From positions 1 to 6,400 of the forward strand of contig JABJMI010000597.1 in assembly GCA_018659505.1 (NCBI GenBank): a stretch of 6,400 bases of DNA. Direction: 5' to 3'. The DNA is from Planctomicrobium sp. Its GTDB lineage: Bacteria; Planctomycetota; Planctomycetia; Planctomycetales; Planctomycetaceae. Below the pieces are notes generated by a model. The model saw nothing but the letters and a program-made list of their open reading frames with translations, was not told the origin of the DNA and made no database searches. The position numbers were made by a program, and so were the translations under genes. This document shows positions 1-5,801 of this stretch, in pieces (position 1 is the stretch's first letter; every line of letters starts with the position of its first letter).

Positions 1-907
1 CACGCGAATTGACTGTTTTCTGCGATCCTTCCAATTGGATAGGTTGATTCTTGAAGAGATCAATCGTTTCGAAGAAAGCTCTTAGTCGGTAGAAATCATA
101 TTGCGAAATCGGATCGGTGCGGTGATGGTGGCATTGAGCACAGCCGAATCTTAACCCAAGTACAACTTCGCCGACGTTGGCTGTCATCGCATTTAGAAAA
201 TTATGTTTGCGTTCTACCTGAGAGTTGATATCCGGCATGTCTGGACCAGCCAGTAGATAACCCGTTGCGACAAGTGCTTCATGTGAATCAGGAGCAATCT
301 CATCGCCCGCAATTTGCAGCTTTAAAAATTCATCATACGGCAGATCAGCATTAAAAGCGTTGATAACCCAATCACGATATCGCCAAGCTTCCGGGCGGGT
401 TTTGTCATGTTCGAACCCGTCTGTCTCAGCGAACCGAACAAGATCAAGCCAGTGTTGCGCCCAGCGCTCTCCATAAGTTGAACTATTGATTAACCTTTCG
501 ATCACATGTTCGAAAGCGGCTTCAGAATCATCCTTTAGAAAGGAGTCCACTTCCTCTAGAGTCGGAGGCAGACCTGTCAGATTAAAAGTGACTCTGCGCA
601 GTAGACTCAAGCGATTTGCAGGTTCAACTGGCTTTAACTGTTTCTCCTTCAATTTACTAAGGATGAATTTATCAATGGAGTTTTTGCTCCAGCGATCATC
701 ACGATTTTCTGGAACATCCGGTCGGATCACGCTTTGGTATGCCCAATAGTCTCGATCAGCTTCTTCGATTGGAGGTTCTTCGAGCGCAGGCGCTGCGGTC
801 TCTTCTGCCAAGTCGACATTGACGTAACTGAAGGTAAAGATCGCCATCGCTATGAAAAACGATAGTCGAGGCAAGCGGCATTCCAGACAAGGAGTAATTT
901 TAATCAC
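1..907 (-). CDS. DUF1549 (PSCyt2-type) exported protein, N-terminal part, truncated by window edge
   Basis: The reading frame is open on the minus strand from 907 to the left edge (302 codons), so the C-terminal part, where a DUF1553 domain would be expected, lies outside the window. The chosen GTG start at 907-905 overlaps the stop of the upstream DUF1501 gene as GTGA. It gives a basic N-terminus, a hydrophobic stretch (about residues 15-30, LSFFIAMAIFTF) and a plausible cleavage point after VDLA, which is a Sec signal peptide. A later ATG (847-845, residue 21) would spoil this signal. Residues 54-60 (YWAYQSV) lead into the DUF1549 domain. This shows LTGLPPT (110-116), YGERWAQHWLDLVRFAETDG (145-164), AWRYRDWVI (174-182) and CAQCHHHRTDP (256-266), with a CxxCH haem-type motif. 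No separate N-terminal cytochrome c domain (PSCyt1) is present between the signal and DUF1549. The family is abundant in Planctomycetes and its function is unsettled; extracytoplasmic electron transfer or polymer degradation has been suggested. The family call is secure and the role is not. Confidence 0.9.
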   Translation of the reverse strand, partial: MIKITPCLECRLPRLSFFIAMAIFTFSYVNVDLAEETAAPALEEPPIEEADRDYWAYQSVIRPDVPENRDDRWSKNSIDKFILSKLKEKQLKPVEPANRLSLLRRVTFNLTGLPPTLEEVDSFLKDDSEAAFEHVIERLINSSTYGERWAQHWLDLVRFAETDGFEHDKTRPEAWRYRDWVINAFNADLPYDEFLKLQIAGDEIAPDSHEALVATGYLLAGPDMPDINSQVERKHNFLNAMTANVGEVVLGLRFGCAQCHHHRTDPISQYDFYRLRAFFETIDLFKNQPIQLEGSQKTVNSR

Positions 908-2304
908 GCCAAAATTTCTTTCACCACATGACCTGCAACGTCGGTTAATCGTTCATCACGACCATTATGAAAATATGTGAGCGATTCGTGATTCATTCCG
1001 AGCAAATGCAATATTGTGGCATGCAAGTCATGGACATGAACTGTGTCAGTCACAGCACGTAAGCCGACATCGTCAGTCACACCATGGACCATGCCCGGTT
1101 TCACACCACCGCCAGCCATCCAAACGGTGTAACCCCAAGGGTTGTGGTCACGACCGGTTCCTTGCTCGCTCATCGGCATTCGACCGAATTCGCCTCCCCA
1201 AATGACGAGGGTCTCATCAAGGAGTCCACGTTGCTCAAGATCACTCAAAAGCCCAGCAACGGGTTTATCAGTCGCTTTACAATAATGAGAATGATTTTGC
1301 AGCACGTCTTTGTGTGCGTCCCAACCATTCGTGTCACCTGAATAAAGTTGCACAAAACGCACACCGCTCTCAATCATTCGTCGCGCCAGCAGACACCGTG
1401 TTCCGAATTCTTTGGTTTCATTTTCATCGAGACCATAAAGAGATTTTGTCGCTGCCGTTTCTTGACTCAGGTCAGTCACTTCTGGAGCAGTTCGCTGCAT
1501 TCGGAAGGCGAGTTCGTAAGCATCAATTCTCGCGGAGAGATCGCTATCCTGCTGTCGCAATTCAAGATGAGAGCGATTCTGGTGATTGATGAAGTCGAGC
1601 ATCTGCCGTTGTCTTGCAGCAGTCATCCCCTGTGGAGGTTCTAAATGCAAAATAGGAGCCTTACCCGAGCGAACAACTGTTCCCTGGTAAGTCGCTGGCA
1701 GGAATCCGCTTCCCCATGCGGGAGGTCCACCTTTGATGCCCGCTCCCTGATCTGGCATGACGACAAATGAAGGTAGGTTTTGATTCTCAGACCCTAAGCC
1801 GTATGAAACCCAACTCCCAAGGCTCGGCTTGCCCATCAGAATGCTACCTGTATTCATCTGATAGACAGACTGCGGGTGATTGACGCTGTCCCCGTGACAA
1901 CTTCTCAGGACACAAATGTCATCGATACAGTCAGCGATATGCGGTAGGAAATCGCTGACCTCAATGCCAGACTCTCCACGTTTCCGAAAAGGTTTTATCG
2001 GTGGCAACAACGGATTCGCAGCGACCTTTCGCCTGGTCATCACCTTCCCAAAAGAATCCGGCAATGGCTGACCGGCATATTTCGTGAGAGTCGGTTTCGG
2101 ATCGAAGAGATCAACGTGACTCGGTCCACCGTGCATGAACAGATAGATGACTTGCTTCGCTCGCGGCACAAAGTGTGGTGGAGAACTCTCGGCGTTGAGC
2201 ATCGCAGAACAAGCAATTGCACCGAATCCACCTCCTGTTTGCGCCAGAAACTGCCGACGTGAAACATCATTCAAACTTTGCGTTGTAAATTCAGACACGG
2301 TCAA
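904..2304 (-). CDS. DUF1501 protein with twin-arginine signal (alkaline-phosphatase-like fold family)
   Basis: This 466-residue protein is full length for the DUF1501 family. Near the N-terminus SRRQFL (residues 15-20) followed by a Gly/Ala-rich stretch (GGGFGAIACSAML) is a Tat signal, so the protein is probably exported folded. Family motifs follow in order: HGGPSHVDLFDPK (58-70), HPQSVYQMNTG (143-153), YSGDTNGWDAH (321-331), WGGEFGR (369-375), GRDHNPWG (384-391), and a C-terminal block DLHATILHLLG to GHVVKEIL (426-465). The family is distantly related to sulfatases and alkaline phosphatases, and its His/Asp-rich motifs could bind metal. Its substrate is unknown. The start is uncertain: TTG at 2304-2302 (used here) and GTG at 2298-2296 are the only starts between an in-frame TGA just upstream and the Tat motif, apart from a TTG at residue 11. 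None has a clear Shine-Dalgarno sequence. The stop overlaps the DUF1549 start, so the two genes form an operon. Confidence 0.93.
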   Translation of the reverse strand: MTVSEFTTQSLNDVSRRQFLAQTGGGFGAIACSAMLNAESSPPHFVPRAKQVIYLFMHGGPSHVDLFDPKPTLTKYAGQPLPDSFGKVMTRRKVAANPLLPPIKPFRKRGESGIEVSDFLPHIADCIDDICVLRSCHGDSVNHPQSVYQMNTGSILMGKPSLGSWVSYGLGSENQNLPSFVVMPDQGAGIKGGPPAWGSGFLPATYQGTVVRSGKAPILHLEPPQGMTAARQRQMLDFINHQNRSHLELRQQDSDLSARIDAYELAFRMQRTAPEVTDLSQETAATKSLYGLDENETKEFGTRCLLARRMIESGVRFVQLYSGDTNGWDAHKDVLQNHSHYCKATDKPVAGLLSDLEQRGLLDETLVIWGGEFGRMPMSEQGTGRDHNPWGYTVWMAGGGVKPGMVHGVTDDVGLRAVTDTVHVHDLHATILHLLGMNHESLTYFHNGRDERLTDVAGHVVKEILA

Positions 2305-2493
2305 GTCACAGTTTCACAATTGGGTTCGGCAAGCCAGATACAGATCCACGTCGTCTGATACTAATAAGGGCGATCTCAATGAGCAATTGAATGTTTCCAA
2401 TAGACCTCTCTCGGTTAATCGCTGGGCGTTAAACCAATGGTCTCCTCTAACCGGTCGCTAACGTGATGCGGCTGATTAAGTGAGACCAGTCGA

Positions 2494-3753
2494 TCATCGG
2501 TTTCTCGAAAGGGCAAGCTCGCGTTCAGCGCTTGTCTTTTCGAAGAGCGATAGGATATGTCTCTTCATAGCAGGTGTGAAAGTTTGACCTCTGCGTCCCA
2601 TGGCATATTCAGCTGTTGAAATGGCTGACGAAGTTCCATCGGGGAGTTCTTCTAGCTGACCATGCCAGATTCGAGAGAACGACGGAATGTGCTTCGGTAG
2701 AAGTTCACCTCCCGGCAGGATCAACGACATCGCACCGATTGAGCTTCCCGTATTAAATAAACTACACAACGCGGTCTTGGTGTGATCACCGATGAAGCAG
2801 CCAACTTTATTGGAGTTCGATTTGATCCCCTTGCCTGCTAACGGGACAGAAACATTTGAGTAATCATTTTTCAAATCGCTATTCGTGGTAAGTGCTCCTA
2901 AGTTGACCCAGGGGCAGACGTAGCTGTGCCCGAGAAAACCATCGTGGTATTTGTTGGCGAAGCCATGAATAATGCTCTCTTCAATTTCTCCTCCCACACG
3001 ACAGACGGGACCGATGCTGGTTCCCTCGCGAATGTTCGCCCGGAAGGTTTGCGTCTCTCGCCCGATGTAAGCCGGACCTTCGATGCGGGTGAAGGCTTGA
3101 ATCTTTGCTTTCTCATCTATCCAGATGGGACCGTGTCGAGAATCTAAAACGACGAAGGGATCGAGTTCCGCTGATTGATGTACGTAAACATTTTTTGCAT
3201 CTCCAACCAAGCCGAGGTTTTGGCTGATATCCAGAGACTCGTCTTTTGAACGATCATTAAAATCGAGAGTCAATTGTTCACCGTTATGACTCACTAAATC
3301 CCAGGGATAGTGAACGAGTCGCCCGGTCGCTTGAACTCTTCTCTTCGTTTGAGCCAGAGAACGCAGCGATTCAACCTGACCTGGACAGTTAAATTCCACA
3401 CCATCGCTCGGTTCAACAGCCAGCCAAACAAGTTCATCGTCAATCCAGCCAGCTGTACCTTCTTTGATAGAATCTAAGTCTTTTTTTTGAGTGAGCCAAC
3501 GACCATCGATGAACAGAGTCTGTCCGTTCCGAAAGTTGACATCGGTGTTGATAGATGCTTCTGGGTGTTCTTCCTGGTAAATCTCTCGCAGTTCCGGTCG
3601 GATGATTCCTCCCCATGAGGAATCCGCGAATGATTTCGAAATTCGTTCACGAACTGAATAATGACCGCAAAGGAGTTCAAAAACAGGTCGAAATAGTGAA
3701 ATCGGTGAAAAGTTGAGAGCCTGCTCATCTTCAAAAAAGACAATTCTGTCCAC
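2494..3753 (-). CDS. GlmU-like sugar nucleotidyltransferase with left-handed beta-helix acyltransferase domain
   Basis: The protein has two domains. Residues 1 to about 180 resemble the sugar nucleotidyltransferase family of the alternative bacterial GlmU type: it opens with IVFFEDE (4-10), then FRPVFELLCGHYSVRERI (21-38) and IIRPELREIYQEEHPE (50-65). From about residue 185 a left-handed beta-helix made of hexapeptide repeats follows. It includes REGTSIGPVCRVGGEIEESI (242-261), NKYHDGFLGHSY (267-278), WVNLGALTTNSDLKNDY (282-298) and IGDHTKTALCSLFNTGSSIG (321-340). The family is predicted to act on hexose-1-phosphates, and in some phyla it is proposed to replace GlmU in making UDP-GlcNAc. It has no signal peptide, so it is cytoplasmic. 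The GTG start at 3753 is preferred because AAGGAAG (3765-3759) sits 5 bases upstream and the conserved part begins right after it. In-frame ATGs at 3777 and 3804 would add 8 or 17 unconserved residues. It is divergent from the aminotransferase gene at 4036. The fold call is sure; the exact substrate is not. Confidence 0.88.
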   Translation of the reverse strand: MDRIVFFEDEQALNFSPISLFRPVFELLCGHYSVRERISKSFADSSWGGIIRPELREIYQEEHPEASINTDVNFRNGQTLFIDGRWLTQKKDLDSIKEGTAGWIDDELVWLAVEPSDGVEFNCPGQVESLRSLAQTKRRVQATGRLVHYPWDLVSHNGEQLTLDFNDRSKDESLDISQNLGLVGDAKNVYVHQSAELDPFVVLDSRHGPIWIDEKAKIQAFTRIEGPAYIGRETQTFRANIREGTSIGPVCRVGGEIEESIIHGFANKYHDGFLGHSYVCPWVNLGALTTNSDLKNDYSNVSVPLAGKGIKSNSNKVGCFIGDHTKTALCSLFNTGSSIGAMSLILPGGELLPKHIPSFSRIWHGQLEELPDGTSSAISTAEYAMGRRGQTFTPAMKRHILSLFEKTSAERELALSRNR

Positions 3754-3758
3754 TGCGA

Positions 3759-3765
3759 CTTCCTT
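3759..3765 (-). promoter_or_regulatory. Shine-Dalgarno sequence deciding the GTG start of the GlmU-like gene
   Basis: On the minus strand AAGGAAG lies 5 bases before the GTG at 3753-3751. It is one of only two good Shine-Dalgarno matches in the window and lies inside the longer open frame. It therefore argues for GTG rather than the upstream ATGs at 3777 and 3804. Confidence 0.6.
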
Positions 3766-3881
3766 TCGTTGTGTCATAAACCGACGTAAAGATACTGAAT
3801 GCAATAAGATAGAGCGACATCAGTCTTTACGGCGGAACCTGCCAGTCTTCAATTCTTAGCTGGGATGGACTAACTCCCATC

Positions 3882-3910
3882 TTGACAGGATTTTTGCCTC
3901 GACATATTTT
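3882..3910 (+). promoter_or_regulatory. Sigma70-like promoter of the aminotransferase gene
   Basis: A perfect -35 box TTGACA (3882-3887) is separated by 17 bases from TATTTT (3905-3910), a four-of-six match to the -10 consensus. Transcription would begin near 3917, about 119 bases upstream of the ATG at 4036. This placement also excludes the upstream in-frame starts TTG 3910 and ATG 3916, which would lie at or before the transcript end. An inverted repeat TGGGA/TCCCA (3861-3865 and 3875-3879) lies directly upstream of the -35 box and could be an operator. The promoter is inferred from consensus only. Confidence 0.5.
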
Positions 3911-3916
3911 TGAGAA

Positions 3917-4035
3917 TGTTAAGTCCTGTGCAGAGTTACAGGCGGAAAGTCGCCGCGTCGATCTTTGTTGAATTTGAAGTTTTGCTTTTTCAACAATCAT
4001 CAATCACGCGGAAAACTGCGAATGGAGTCGCAAAA
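3917..4035 (+). promoter_or_regulatory. Predicted 5' leader with several small inverted repeats
   Basis: Between the predicted transcription start and the ATG at 4036 I see four inverted repeats. They are CCTGT/ACAGG (3925-3929 and 3938-3942), GGCGG/TCGCC with one G-U pair (3941-3945 and 3950-3954), TTGTTGAA/TTCAACAA (3965-3972 and 3989-3996), and TGCGA/TCGCA (4017-4021 and 4028-4032). The first two share bases 3941-3942 and cannot form together. The last one places the Shine-Dalgarno GGAG in its loop. The leader matches no riboswitch class that I recognise. Most stems are only five base pairs, so some may be chance. Confidence 0.3.
4024..4027 (+). promoter_or_regulatory. Shine-Dalgarno GGAG of the aminotransferase gene
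   Basis: GGAG lies 8 bases before the ATG at 4036 and supports that start over the longer frame beginning at 3910 or 3916. It lies in the six-base loop of the TGCGA/TCGCA inverted repeat, so ribosome access could depend on local folding. Confidence 0.55.
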
Positions 4036-5238
4036 ATGTCTCATATTCTTCCTATCAATTCATTACAAGAAACATCTCAACCGGTCCCGCTCATTGATCT
4101 GGTTGAACAATACGGAACAATTCGAGACGAAATTCAGGAAGCGGTGCAGCGAGTCTTCGAATCTCAGGCATTTGTTCTCGGTGATGAAGTCGCCCAGTTC
4201 GAGCAACAGGTCGCTGAGTATTGTGATTCGAAATACGCGATTGGTTGTGCCTCTGGCAGCGATGCTTTGCTGTTGGCTCTGATGGCACTCGACCTGAAAG
4301 AAGGCGACGAAGTCATTACCACGCCTTATAGTTTTTTCGCGACGGCAAGTGCGATTACTCGCGCCGGTGGCACGCCAGTATTCATCGACATCGATCCTGA
4401 TTCTTACAATCTGGATGTGAATCAAATTGAATCCGCAATCACTCGCCGAACACGGGCGATTATGCCAGTCCATCTGTTTGGTCAGTGTGCTGACATGGAA
4501 CCGATCTGGCGGCTCGCGACTCAATACGGCTTAGCAATCGTAGAAGATGCCGCTCAGGCGATTGGAGCATCTTATCGCGGTCGAAAGGCTGGAGTTTTGG
4601 GAACCGCTGGCTGTTTCAGTTTCTTCCCGACCAAGAATTTGGGAGGTGCTGGTGATGGCGGTCTCGTGACTACCGACGACAAAGACATCGCAGCCCGACT
4701 TAAGAGACTGCGCGTCCATGGAGATGTTGGTGGTTACACTCACGTTGATATTGGGATCAATAGCCGCTTGGATGCACTGCAAGCCGCTGTTCTGTCAGTC
4801 AAGTTGAGACACCTTGATAGTTGGTCAGATGGTCGCCGTGAGAATGCAAATCGCTACAACGAACTCTTTGAAGAATATGGACTTGCGGAGAGAGTCGGCA
4901 CACCGGAAGAGTCAACAGGCAAACACCATGTCTACAACCAATTTACGATTCGTGTTGAAGACGGAAACCGGGACGAAATCCTAAAGCGACTACGCGCAAG
5001 ACAAGTCGGTTGCTCGATTTATTATCCCAAGCCGCTGCACTTGCAGGAATGTTTCTCCTATCTCAATTACAAATCCGGAGATTTCCCACAAGCAGAAAGA
5101 GCGGCAGCGGGGACAATCGCTCTCCCCATCTTTGCCGAACTCGGTGCAGAACGACAAAGGATCGTTGTCCAGAACCTTCAGCAAGTTGTGGCTGAACTCG
5201 ACCAAGAGTCTTCAACTTCAGTCCGAAAAGCAGCTTAA
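4036..5238 (+). CDS. DegT/DnrJ/EryC1/StrS family PLP-dependent aminotransferase
   Basis: This 400-residue cytoplasmic enzyme has the usual length for the sugar-aminotransferase family. Members transfer an amino group, usually from glutamate, to a keto sugar bound to a nucleotide, making amino sugars for surface polysaccharides, glycoproteins or secondary metabolites. Visible motifs are PLIDLVEQY (18-26) at the N-terminus, GCASGSDAL (70-78) for cofactor phosphate contacts, PYSFFATASAI (97-107), VEDAAQAIGA (169-178) with Asp171 expected to contact the pyridine nitrogen, and FSFFPTKNLGGAGDGG (194-209) with Lys200 as the expected Schiff-base lysine. NSRLDALQAAVL (242-253) and IYYPKPLHLQ (328-337) follow. 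All expected key residues are present, so it should be active. The ATG at 4036 is chosen for its Shine-Dalgarno sequence and because the upstream promoter excludes the earlier starts. No gene follows closely, so it is probably transcribed alone. The sugar substrate cannot be told from sequence alone. Confidence 0.93.
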   Translation: MSHILPINSLQETSQPVPLIDLVEQYGTIRDEIQEAVQRVFESQAFVLGDEVAQFEQQVAEYCDSKYAIGCASGSDALLLALMALDLKEGDEVITTPYSFFATASAITRAGGTPVFIDIDPDSYNLDVNQIESAITRRTRAIMPVHLFGQCADMEPIWRLATQYGLAIVEDAAQAIGASYRGRKAGVLGTAGCFSFFPTKNLGGAGDGGLVTTDDKDIAARLKRLRVHGDVGGYTHVDIGINSRLDALQAAVLSVKLRHLDSWSDGRRENANRYNELFEEYGLAERVGTPEESTGKHHVYNQFTIRVEDGNRDEILKRLRARQVGCSIYYPKPLHLQECFSYLNYKSGDFPQAERAAAGTIALPIFAELGAERQRIVVQNLQQVVAELDQESSTSVRKAA

Positions 5239-5307
5239 TTTTGACGTTGATTCAATGTCCTCAATTGGTCAGCATTTAAAAAGCATTGCTGTGTGGAAGT
5301 AAGATAG

Positions 5308-5346
5308 CATTTGTGTGATTTGGAAGGACCACGAATCACACAAATG
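5308..5346. repeat. Long inverted repeat forming a strong hairpin
   Basis: CATTTGTGTGATT (5308-5320) and AATCACACAAATG (5334-5346) are perfect 13-base reverse complements. Inside them TGG (5321-5323) can pair with CCA (5329-5331) around the loop AAGGA, leaving a two-base bulge CG. The structure begins 69 bases after the aminotransferase stop codon. There is no T-run on either side, so it is not a classical intrinsic terminator, but it could protect or define the 3' end of that transcript. Its right arm is part of the nonamer element at 5330-5356. Confidence 0.75.
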
Positions 5347-5356
5347 ACACGAAAAG
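5330..5356 (+). repeat. Nonamer-triplet element, copy 1
   Basis: Three consecutive 9-base units read CACGAATCA, CACAAATGA and CACGAAAAG, each starting CAC and A-rich at the end. GACCACGAA at its left end (5327-5335) and GAATCACACAAA (5333-5344) both recur in the inverted copy at 5531-5557. The units are too short and too divergent for a CRISPR array. This looks like a dispersed intergenic repeat. Confidence 0.65.
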
Positions 5357-5407
5357 AACGTCGTTAACTGTTTCGACTCCTGTCTCCCAATTTGAAGAGC
5401 GTTCCTC

Positions 5408-5434
5408 TTATCCCGTCAATCATGTTCATCCTGT
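5408..5434 (-). repeat. Nonamer-triplet element of a second sequence type
   Basis: On the minus strand three consecutive 9-base units read ACAGGATGA, ACATGATTG and ACGGGATAA. They share the pattern AC-[AG]-[GT]-GAT plus two bases. The period and unit number are the same as in the CACGAA elements on either side, but the unit sequence is different. It lies about midway between them. Confidence 0.55.
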
Positions 5435-5530
5435 CTACTTTTCTTTGACAAATGTTGAGTGCACAATATTTTGTTGATTCTGTTTGCAAGTTCTGGACTG
5501 ACTGACTTGAGGAGAGGTAGAACACTCTTT

Positions 5531-5557
5531 TCTTTTGTGTGATTCATGCTTTTCGTG
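5531..5557 (-). repeat. Nonamer-triplet element, copy 2 (inverted relative to copy 1)
   Basis: On the minus strand three 9-base units read CACGAAAAG, CATGAATCA and CACAAAAGA, preceded by GAC as in copy 1. Relative to copy 1 the units are cyclically permuted: copy 1 is A-B-C and copy 2 is C-A-B with small changes. The core TTTGTGTGATT (5534-5544) also occurs in the left arm of the hairpin at 5310-5320. Confidence 0.65.
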
Positions 5558-5801
5558 GTCAAGCGACTGTCTCTTCTGCCAAGTAACTGTGCAGCCATGA
5601 CCATTATCCATTGGTTACTAATCCTGGAAAAAAGGGTGCTTTCCAAGTGGTTTTGGGCTTCCAAGTTACGATAACGAAGATTCCATCAGAGAATTCATCG
5701 CTTCGTCTTTGTAACAGGCTGTAGACATTGAATTTTTCGTAAATTCCTGCCACTATGCTCGCTGATACACCACTAAAACTTCTACCAGGAAAGACAGATC
5801 G

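Larger units (their letters stand above)
5239..5801. other. Intergenic region without a convincing gene, carrying short repeats
   Basis: This 563-base stretch separates the aminotransferase from the small-gene pair. It holds a hairpin and three nonamer-triplet elements between 5308 and 5557 (listed separately). The rest (5558-5801) shows only minor structure: TTCCAAGT occurs twice (5641-5648 and 5659-5666), and TGGAAA/TTTCCA forms a weak dyad near 5630. An open frame of 82 codons on the minus strand (5664-5416) ends inside one of the repeats, has no recognisable motif and is judged non-coding. No clear Rho-independent terminator with a T-run and no strong promoter for 5802 is visible. Confidence 0.6.

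Noticed and set aside
1014..1644. Several overlapping plus-strand open frames of 60-100 codons
   Set aside because: They are antisense to the conserved DUF1501 coding sequence and carry no recognisable motifs.
2305..2493. Possible promoter or terminator between the GlmU-like and DUF1501 genes
   Set aside because: On the minus strand TTGCTC and TAGTAT are 17 bases apart but match consensus poorly. A TGGTCTC/GAGACCA dyad (2438-2444 and 2482-2488) is only seven bases with a long loop. Neither is strong enough to call.
3910..4035. N-terminal extension of the aminotransferase by 42 residues
   Set aside because: The extension is not like the family N-terminus, the predicted promoter -10 box covers the TTG at 3910, and a good Shine-Dalgarno sequence precedes the ATG at 4036.
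4063..4524. Open frame of 153 codons antisense to the aminotransferase
   Set aside because: It lies wholly opposite conserved aminotransferase motifs and has no family features of its own.
5330..5557. CRISPR-like array
   Set aside because: The units are 9 bases, contiguous without spacers, and vary between units.
5416..5664. Open frame of 82 codons on the minus strand
   Set aside because: It has no recognisable motif, its last codons lie within the ACAGGAT-type repeat, it runs through the CACGAA repeat, and it has no good ribosome site. It is more likely a chance frame in intergenic DNA.
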